This document shows, piece after piece, positions 56,368 through 64,000 of a DNA stretch of 64,000 nucleotides. This DNA is from Psettodes erumei. Taxonomy: Eukaryota; Chordata; Actinopteri; Pleuronectiformes; Psettodidae. Under the pieces are notes generated by a model. The model saw only the letters and a list, made by a program, of their open reading frames with translations, did no database searches and was not told the DNA's origin. Where the stretch lies: assembly GCA_016785225.1 (NCBI GenBank), contig JAFBJZ010000895.1, positions 124,001 to 188,000 on the forward strand. Reading direction: 5' to 3'. Both the position numbers and the translations under genes were made by a program. Position 1 is the stretch's first letter. The number at the start of each line of letters is the position of its first letter.

Positions 56368-56800
56368 AATCAGAATCAGAATCAGTTTTATTGCCAAGTA
56401 ATTTGCATTACAAGGAATTTGTCCTGATTTGACAGTGCTTACATATAAAAAGGAGAAACGTAAACATATAAATGTGCATAAAAACAAACCTGAGCATAAA
56501 AACTAAAAACTGTATACATATATATGAGGTTGCAAAGGTGAGGGCACCTTTGACCAAAATGTCCATCAAAATCACTGCAGGTGCCAGAAACTCAGGAAAC
56601 AATCCCCTTAGTGTTGTTCCCCGAATGTTCATAAGCTCTTCTCTGGTGAAAGAGAGCCATGAACCAAAACAAAAAACGTAATTAGTACACAAAACAAGAC
56701 AAAACAATGCGCACCAACAAATCGAGGCAGCCGCCCGCGGTGCCATCTTGAACAGGACAGGAAATGATAATGGCACATGGCCTATAATAGTATTCAATTT
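56368..56800 (-). mobile_element. LINE fragment with (GATTCT)n tail
   Basis: On the minus strand an open piece contains FTREELMNIRG and FPEFLAPAVILMDILVKGAL-like text, resembling an N-terminal ORF of a fish non-LTR element (a tyrosine/phenylalanine-TREEL motif). The 3' end on this strand is acaaattccttgtaatgcaa followed by GATTCT units (plus-strand agaatcagaatcag at 56371-56384). It is a 5'-truncated, inactive copy. Confidence 0.5.
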
Positions 56801-57452
56801 TCAAAATGACTCGGCCCATCTCAGTAACAGACAGGTATGGTTTGTTCTCCCATTATTCTGTTTCAAAACCATATAATTGTTTTGGTTTTGAGCTGGAATA
56901 ATGAAAGAATGACCCATACACGATCAGACACTGACCGTGCAGTCACGTGCTTGCCCTGTAACATTAGCTGCTGCTAGTACACAGTAGTACTTGTATGTCC
57001 TTCATCCTACACATCAGACCACGTCAACCCCTCTGTTTTCAGCTTGTTTTTCAATCACATCACAATTACTGGGCTTTCTAAAGAAATTTCAGTCACTCAG
57101 CTGCTGTGACGTGAGCATAGCTGTTTAAGAATATGACTTTCCAAATACGATGGCTAAAGCCAGCGAGGCAGTGAGGTCATGCATGAAAGGTCAAAAACAG
57201 GATGAGACAAAAACTAATTACTGTTAATGTGCACTCAACACCCGCTGGACAAGGAGCGGTGGTGGTTTACATATGGTTTATATATGGCTTGAAATTGTGG
57301 GGGTTCACCATCATTTCTAATGGCCCTCAGATTTCTTTCTGTCATTGCTAAAAACATTAATTTAACACAACCTCTGGTTTAACCCATTTCCTGCTGAGTT
57401 CTACCATGTGAACTTCAGCTTGCAACAAAACAATGTGTTCACACTGGAGAAG

Positions 57453-57465
57453 TGACACAAGTGTA
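57453..57465 (+). repeat. Left 13-bp target-site duplication of Penelope-like copy B
   Basis: tgacacaagtgta, identical to 58696-58708, immediately outside the left terminal repeat. Confidence 0.8.
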
Positions 57466-57979
57466 TCTCAAGGAAATTTTAATCAAAATCAACTGGACTT
57501 ACTTTGAAGGTCTTGAAGACGTTTGGTCTCTCATCCAAGAGGCTTCATCAGTTCGTGCTGGTATGACTAGGGTGAGCTAGTCTGACAAACTGGTGTGGAG
57601 ATCCAGGGTATTTAACTTCTGTGGGGGTCAATGATGTCATAGGGTCATGAGCGCGCAATGACAGTCGTTAGTTTCGACTTTGTTAGTGCTCTGTTGTGTT
57701 GTGACGAGAGTCGTTGGATTCACATGAGGCCATTTGTGAACAGATGTTGCTTTTGAATCTATGGGGAAGTGTAGGAAGGACGGCATTGTAGGTAGGAGAT
57801 AGGTGGTGTCAATGACCTCCTCCTCTGTTGAGAGATGGTTTTTCCAATTTCACATAGATGACTTCCTTTACTCCACTTCGAACCATCTGTCTTCTCTGTC
57901 CAAAATATTAACATTGGTGTCCTCAAAGGAGTGGGCTTTCTCCTTGAGGTGCAAGTAGACTGCGGAGTCTAGGCCTGAG

Positions 57980-58117
57980 GTTCAAGGTTCTTTATTGTCA
58001 TATGCACAATAATTACAGGAGTAGTCATTGGCAATGAAATTCGTGGGTCTCAGGCTCCATCGGCATTGCCGTATAAAGAACGAAGATTAAAGGAAAGAGT
58101 AAGATGCAGAAAAGTAA
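57980..58117 (+). mobile_element. Nested insertion in Penelope-like copy B (LINE/SINE 3' tail type)
   Basis: Copy A reads continuously across this point (ggccaactcctcaggcct). Copy B is interrupted by about 138 bp beginning gttcaaggttctttattgtc and containing atgcacaataattacagg and ggcaatgaaattcgtgggtc, phrases of a common fish retroposon tail. GAG is present on both sides (57977-57979; about 58118-58120), a possible short duplication. Confidence 0.6.
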
Positions 58118-58641
58118 GAGAGTTGGCCCTTCTGTGGGGTGGTTTCACCAATGTAGAGGCCCTTGCATTCCTCTCTGCATTGGACTGCATAGACCAGATT
58201 GCTTTTTTGGGTGTGTGGTGTTTGGTCAGATACCCCAGATACATACGGGATTACTATGTTTTTACATCTATTCGGCTTTTCTTCTTCTACCACTTTACTG
58301 GTGATCCTTCTTGAGGCTGCTGCTGTTTTTACAAAGGTCAAGCTAGGATAACCACAGGTTTTAAGGGCATCCCTCAGATGTTTGTGTGCTTCCCCTTGGT
58401 CCTGCGAGCTGGTGGGTACATTGTCAGCTCTGTGTTGCAGGGTTCTGATAACACCAAGTTTGTGTTCCAGTGGGTGGTGTGAGTCAAAAAGCAAGTATTG
58501 GTCTGTGTGTGTGTGTGTGTGTGTGTGGGGGGGGGGGTTCCTGTATACCCCAATTCCTGTATTACCCAATGTAGCATGAACTGATGAAGCCTCTTGAATG
58601 AGAGGCGAAATGTCTTCAAGACCTACAAAGTAAGATTTCAA
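58087..58641 (-). pseudogene. Penelope-like copy B coding remnant
   Basis: The minus-strand open frame includes DQYLLFDSHHPLEHKLGVIR, TLQHRADNVPTSSQDQGEAH and KTCGYPSLTFVKTAAASRR (end of the RT part). It then has NIVIPYVSGVSDQTPH and the GIY-YIG start LVYAVQCREECKGLYIGET, before running into the nested insertion. The stretch NPPPHTHTHTHT comes from the GT microsatellite. Relative to copy A, the RRIF…/FKPSNTLRQ-type segment between VSGVS and HTQKSN is deleted. Confidence 0.65.
58504..58538. repeat. (GT)n microsatellite with G-run
   Basis: About 11 GT units then 12 G, inside Penelope-like copy B. Confidence 0.9.
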
Positions 58642-58695
58642 TTAAAATTTCCTTGAGATAACCATGACCTGGGCAAATGAGAGTATTCACAGCCT

Positions 58696-58708
58696 TGACA
58701 CAAGTGTA
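58696..58708 (+). repeat. Right 13-bp target-site duplication of Penelope-like copy B
   Basis: tgacacaagtgta, identical to 57453-57465. Confidence 0.8.
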
Positions 58709-59112
58709 CTTGTGAGTGAGCTGGTGATAGACACTATTCTCCCACACTGCATAGAGGAAAATACAGCAGCAAATAATTGAAATTAGTTGGTATAAAATGG
58801 CAACATATATCCTGGGACACACAAACTGATTTTCTTTTGCCTGGAGCTGGGAGGAGGGCTACCAAACATGGCTGACTGTGGCAGGCTGGGACAACTGTCA
58901 ATCAAAACAGTCTCCATAAGCCTCAATATCTCTTCATGTGCAGCAATAACATTCATGCCGCCTGGACAAATTATAACTACAAACCACACCATCTTCTACA
59001 AAGAAATGTACTGCACTGAAAAAGAAAAAAGACTAAGAAAAAGTACTGCCATAATTCAATCATGGAGGTTGTGTTTGATGTGAAATCCGCTTAGCATTTG
59101 AGGCAACCCCCC

Positions 59113-59114
<2 letters not shown>

Positions 59115-59150
<36 letters not shown>

Positions 59151-59158
59151 AACACACA
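59115..59158. repeat. (CA)n microsatellite
   Basis: About 15 CA units followed by aaacaaacacac. Confidence 0.95.
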
Positions 59159-59460
59159 CTTTGAGCTGTACACATCGATATGTTTGTGTAAATGCTGACC
59201 CTAATAGAGGATGTGTGATGTGAGGATGATGCTCTCGCAGCAGGCAGCTGTAGTCTGGCACAAAGACACAGTCAACACTGTTCACGTGGCACTAGTGGCA
59301 CAAACCAGTCAGAAGGTGTCAAATCAGGTGCATAGGAAATTTCAATCTGAGTTCCTGGCATGTTCCTGGCAGATGGCTGACTGACCTTGTCCATTTCAGC
59401 AGACAGTGCTGACTTTTCCATTAACAGATGGATTTTAAGTTAACCAGAGAAGAAACACCA

Positions 59461-59601
59461 GAAGAAGATATGAACTTCAAACCTTCTACATAATCACACA
59501 AAGAGATTGACTGACATACGCACTATAGCCTCGACAGCATCTGAGCACAGAGCAGCAGCCCTCTGTTTCATCACGTTGGACAGTATTCCTCAGTTACATC
59601 C
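59461..59601 (+). repeat. 140-bp direct repeat, copy 1
   Basis: It starts gaagaagatatgaacttcaa and includes gttggacagtattcctca. It matches 61009-61150 over its length with scattered substitutions. Confidence 0.8.
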
Positions 59602-61008
59602 TCTCTTTCAGCTGAAGAAGCCGTCTGGAAATGCAGACATGACTGTTATCCTGACTGCCTGAAATCGTTCCACTATGTGTGCTTGATTCCTATTTGAATT
59701 TTGCGAGACCTTCTTCTTGAAGAGCATGATTTAATGGACACTGTTTATGAATACGACTGCGAATAAGAATAAGAATGAATAAGAAGTGTCTGTCATTTTG
59801 GATACTTTCTCAAGACCTTATTTGTTTATGAAACATAAATGATTGAATTTTTTTTTGTTTTTTTTATTTGTTGTTTTTCTTTCCTGTAATACACACATAA
59901 ACAAGATAATTGAAAATGTATCATTCTAGTTGCTGCAACTCAATGCTCCATTTTGTGAAATATCACTTCATATTTTTTTATTAAATTAGATGAACTAAAT
60001 TGCTCTGCTTTTTCATATAGACTCTATATACTATATATTTTACTTTAACATTAGTGTTGCTTTGTATAACTGAGTTTTGCCAACTCAAAATAGCAAAAAG
60101 TTCACCAAATTTGCAATGAATTGCTAGGAAAATGTTGCCTCAGCCTTTCATCGAAGTGACCGTTCTTACAGTGATGATAAAAGCAATTTAGTAAAACTAA
60201 TAAAGTAAAGTAAAAAATAATAAGTCAGATGCTGTGGTTTCAACTTGCTTTGCTGAAATGCTACATATACTGTAATTTTAATTACTGATGGAAATGTTTG
60301 ATGGAAAAAATGAAAATATCCACATTATGAAAGTATGTAATATAATCAAAATATTCAAATATTATATCAGTTTGCCATTTAGCTATGTACCATGTGCATT
60401 TCAAAAATATATGGTGTTTTGGCTCTAGCTATTTTTTTCAAGGTTTATGCCAAGAAATGAAATTAATTCTTCCTTCAGAGCTGCGTTTCCCTCCAAAAAA
60501 GTGCATTAACAAAGCTGCCATATTCAAGGTGTGATAATTTGACAGCAGTTGATATGGAGTAGAACATGAATAGCGACGGTCAGCCTCAGCTTCTTAAACA
60601 GCACACTTAACAGCTCTATCCTTTGTGTCCTTGTCAGGTGTGAGGCTGCGCACTGTTCATTAACCCCACTCCAGTGACAATAACCTGCCCCGCGCTGTCC
60701 CCCACACCAGCATGATGGATCGGCCCGCTTCATTGCTGGCTGAGCCCAAGGCTGAAGTTTGTGCAGGTTTTGGCAGGATATAATTCAGCATGCCAGCCGT
60801 TTCAATGGTGCTGGCTGTATATCATCAGACTCTCCCAGAACACACGTTTCACTTCAGCTTGTCTGTGCAGAGGCTGGGCCTGTCCCTGAAGCCAAATCTG
60901 AAGCAGATGGAAACTGAAATATCCACTTACTTACAAAATAATCAGGAAGACAGCACTTTATCTGAATGTCATTTTAAAAACATGGGACGCATTGATACCA
61001 AAAACCCA

Positions 61009-61150
61009 AGAAGAAGATATGAACTTCAAACCTTCTGCATAATCACTCAAAGAGATGGACTGCCTCACACAAACTACAGCCTCACCAGCATCTGAGGACA
61101 AAGCAGGAGCCCTTTGTTTGATCATGTTGGACAGTATTCCTCAATTACAT
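61009..61150 (+). repeat. 140-bp direct repeat, copy 2
   Basis: Divergent direct copy of 59461-59601, starting agaagaagatatgaacttca and including gttggacagtattcctca. Confidence 0.8.
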
Positions 61151-61184
61151 CAGTTGCATCAATACCAAAACAATAAGTTATTAA

Positions 61185-61625
61185 GTACTGGCCCGATAAT
61201 ATGCTAATGTACTTGTACTCACAAAACTACTACAATACTACAGCATCTGATATGACTTTACAGCTGACCTCAGGTAAATTGAGCAGATTGATGGCAGAGA
61301 TGACAAAAGAGAGTTTCCCACACACTGACTCATGTGTGGAATGTGCCACCACAATAACAACACTGACCAATTTTTTGAATGCCACTAAAAATGCAGTGTA
61401 TCTCAGTTCACTCTCTCTCTCCCTCTCACACACACACAGACACACCCACACATACAAAGCTGAATCCTGATGGAAAGTGAAAGTACCCATATATGATCCC
61501 TGTGCAACATCTGATGCCATAAATCACGTTTTGAGTTACATCTGTAATGGTATTATTCTGTACTTGGTATCGGCAAATACCATAATGTAAGTACTTGTAC
61601 TTGTACTCGGTAAAAAAACGTGTCA
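61185..61625 (+). repeat. hAT-like non-autonomous repeat (uncertain)
   Basis: The motif gtacttgtactc occurs near both ends (61209-61220, 61597-61608). The interior holds a CT/CA microsatellite (61409-61451), then gatggaaagtgaaagtaccc and cttggtatcggcaaatacca, phrases typical of abundant fish hAT-type repeats. The end motif is in direct, not inverted, orientation, so the true ends are not established. Confidence 0.4.
61409..61451. repeat. (CT)n(CA)n microsatellite
   Basis: CT units run into CA units, followed by cacccacacat. Confidence 0.9.
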
Positions 61626-63659
61626 ATTTCATTCTCCACTAGAATCTGAAGCATCTGAAGATGTGGGCGAGGAACGTGAGGGAGTGATACTTTTGAACTC
61701 CCTCAACAAGTACTGCTGAGTGCTGTTCTAGCTGCTCAGTGAACAACTGCAGACAACTGCATTCATACATGGTTAGTGGCCATTCTGGCCTGTTGCCAGG
61801 AGAGAAGACAGTAAATTGACTGAGGAAATAAAGTTTTAAGGGAGTCCTGTTTTCTCATAGTAATGCATACTGCGGAAATTACAGTCAGTGGCTCAGGTCC
61901 AGACTGTACAAAATGCTGCAGCAAAGCTTTTTAACCAGGACAGAACCAGAGTCAGTCTTGTTGGCATACACGGTTTTCCATCATTTCATCATAACTTCTA
62001 AGGTTTGTCAAGAGCCTCCGACATGGTTTGCAATGATGTGGTGGTCAAATGTTCCAAATGACGCGTAGCAGGTGGACGGGTGAGTGAGCGGGTGTTGCAG
62101 TCTGCCTGACCCTACATGTTATCTGAGTCAGCACTTTACTGTAATCTCTGCACTCAGCCTCTGCCATCCACAGCGAGAAACACTGCAGTCCCAGCAGATG
62201 GTTCCAGTACATTAAATAGACTGTTGGCATGCTTAGCACTTCCAGCCTAAAGCCACTGCAGTCTCACAAACAGAATTTCAAGATGGGGGTGGAAAGGGAC
62301 AAAAGAAGAAACAAATTAGACAAAGTTCATACAAGGCTGCTTTCTCAGCCAAGGGTGGAAGTGATGGTGGCCAGCAGACCCTTTTCGCATCTGATTTTTG
62401 GACTTTTCAATCACATTAACTTTGGCCGCATTCCACTTTGGTGAGCCACGCTACAAAAGCTGCTGCTTGGATAAAACAAATGCAGGTAATTTGACTTGGG
62501 AAAAACTAAGGCCGCAACTAAACAAAAATATAAAGTACCTGTAACACTATAAAATAAGTGGAGCCTACAAGAAAATGCCTTGTAGACTCTACAAGTGTGT
62601 CAGTATATTGATTACATCAGACTTGATTTAACTGGAGGCGTTTGTACCAGCTGCCACTACATGAGAAAGACATAACAGTATTCTATATACCAGAAAGTTT
62701 AACTTTGGTGTATGTTTGATGCACGTGTTATCCTCCACTACATGGTGGCACATTTTGCACAAACATTTTGCATGTACACACAATGGTAATATGGGAGCTG
62801 TTGAGTGGGATATTTCGGTCCATCTTTCTGCTGGAAACTGGGTCTGGTCCACGCCCCTGCCCTGACTACAGCCCTGACGGATGGTGCTCATCCCACGGCT
62901 CTCCCAGATATGTCACCATTAGGGTGGCACAACAGCTTTTTGATGGGACATGAGAAGCTTGGTTATTTCTGTTTGGAGAGGGATGAGGAGGGGCGATGGA
63001 AAGCGGCTGTGACAGGTGATCGTTCTCTCTAAGAGGAAGTAATAGTAGTAGTTATGAAAGAGAGGGTTGAAAACACCAGCAAAGACAATCTAGGTTCCGA
63101 AGAGGAATGACACTTTCTGCTCACTCATATAGTGTTCAAGTTCGTCATGCGCTGAAATGCAAATGACAAATCGCATGAACTTAACTAACCACATATCGCT
63201 CTCAACTGTTTGTCAAGTGGTTAATATAAGCAACAGCTGGGTTTGGCTTTGTGAGCATGATAAAAGGTGGTTGTTTTATGTATAAAAAAAGCTTGGTGTT
63301 AAAGTATAGTATAGTAAGGAAAGTTTATTTAGAGTTCAGTTGATAACAATAATCATAGAGCATAAAAAAGAGAGCGTGGACAGAAAGTTTAAACCCTGGT
63401 CACGTTCTCACCTCCACATGTGATGAAGCAGGCTAGCAGCATCAGTTGCTAACATAAGCTCTGTGAGGGTTGTGTGTCTGAGCCTTTCTAATCTCACTGT
63501 GGCCATGAACGGATGAACACAGTGCTTGGTGCAGTACCATCAGCACAGACACGTCTGTTTCTGAGGGTCCTATGATTTCCCTGTGTGGGAAACACAGGCG
63601 TGGCTGCTGTGGCTTACAGCTTTGTGCGTGTGTGTTCTTCACCGAGGGCTGGGCTCAGG

Positions 63660-63740
63660 TCATGTCCACACACACACAAACAGAGCTGGATGGATGGAAA
63701 CTGAAAGTAGCCGTGCATGATCTACACACACGTCGGCAGA
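63660..63740 (+). repeat. CA-rich block with repeat segment, third copy
   Basis: cacacacacaaacagagctg is followed by gatggaaactgaaagtagcc and catgatc. It parallels 55118-55180 and 61430-61502, where a CA run also precedes GAAAGT-GAAAGT-GATC text. Confidence 0.4.
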
Positions 63741-64000
63741 CTGTTAACTTACAGGTACATTTTACAGCATCATTTTACAAAAGGACTGGGGTTCATTGGG
63801 CCCAAATTTTGCGTTGGCAAGAAACATTTCTTTCCCTAAACTTAACCAAAGCTGTTGTTGCTGAAAGTGCTGTTGTTCCCTCCACCCCCGGTGACTGCTG
63901 CTATCATAAATGAAGCGCTTTATTCGTTCAAATGCATGTGAGCATATTCAAGCCAAAATCTCCTTCTCAGATTCAACAGATTCTCTATTGTAGCAACTGT

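Larger units (their letters stand above)
57466..58695 (-). mobile_element. Penelope-like retroelement, copy B
   Basis: It is bounded by inverted terminal repeats. The left end reads ctcaaggaaattttaatcaa … gaggcttcatcagttc; the right end reads gaactgatgaagcctc … attaaaatttccttgag. It is flanked by an identical 13-bp direct repeat. Minus-strand coding remnants are the C-terminal end of the reverse-transcriptase region and a GIY-YIG start (LVYAVQCREECKGLYIGET). A separate insertion (57980-58117) interrupts the nuclease part, and a GT microsatellite (58504-58526) has expanded inside the coding remnant. The main reverse-transcriptase core is absent. It lies opposite in orientation to copy A. Confidence 0.78.
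49914..64000 (-). other. Whirlin intron 1 (partial, at least 14.1 kb)
   Basis: No whirlin exon 1 is seen on the minus strand up to the window end. The stretch holds a possible repeat (50950-51240), a Tc1 relic (52415-52890), an interspersed repeat (54845-55370), a LINE tail (56368-56800), Penelope-like copy B (57466-58695), CA microsatellites, a pair of 140-bp repeats (59461, 61009) and a hAT-like segment (61185-61625). 53000-54800, 59600-60950 and 61640-63600 show nothing I can name, apart from a repeat-free GC-balanced block near 60480-60780. Confidence 0.7.

Noticed and set aside
60790..61095. 101-residue plus-strand open frame
   Set aside because: Its C-terminal third is the 140-bp repeat shared with 59461-59601, where the frame is broken. 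No homology recognised.

Overview
This window is vertebrate nuclear DNA, almost certainly from a ray-finned fish. Genes are split by GT/AG introns, gene density is low, CA/GT microsatellites are frequent, and there are relics of Tc1-type transposons, Penelope-like retroelements and LINE/SINE tails of the kind common in teleosts. No bacterial, plasmid or phage feature is present. Statements about repeat families come from recall of typical fish copies, not from a search.

One gene dominates: whirlin (WHRN, formerly DFNB31), read on the minus strand. Eleven exons between 49913 and 10352 can be placed at base resolution by matching splice signals, reading phase and homology. They join into one open frame of 744 codons plus a stop, starting inside PDZ1 and ending after PDZ3. 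In human whirlin the N-terminal part, including most of PDZ1, lies in a large first exon. No counterpart is seen here, so exon 1 should lie beyond 64000 and intron 1 is longer than 14 kb. Protein order from the N side: end of PDZ1 (exon 2), PDZ2 (exons 3-4), linker (end of exon 4 and a 37-nt micro-exon 5), second harmonin-N-like domain (exons 6-7), Ser/Pro/His-rich linker (exons 8-10), PDZ3 (exons 11-12).

Layout from left to right: 101-177 is the last coding piece of an unidentified plus-strand gene, with its 3'UTR running to a poly(A) signal at 885. About 906-9500 is intergenic between two convergent genes. 9509-10351 is the probable whirlin 3'UTR. 10352-49913 holds whirlin exons 12 to 2. 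49914-64000 is part of intron 1. Mobile DNA is concentrated in three places: 27.5-31.8 kb (intron 5), 45.1-49.3 kb (intron 2) and 52.4-63.8 kb (intron 1).

The best structural observations concern two Penelope-like elements in opposite orientation. The copy at 57466-58695 has inverted terminal repeats, a perfect 13-bp flanking direct repeat and a later nested insertion. The copy at 46381-47556 has an imperfect 11-bp flanking repeat, directly abuts a Tc1 relic, and has one end split by a segment that is duplicated 2.6 kb away. No previously undescribed biological system was recognised.
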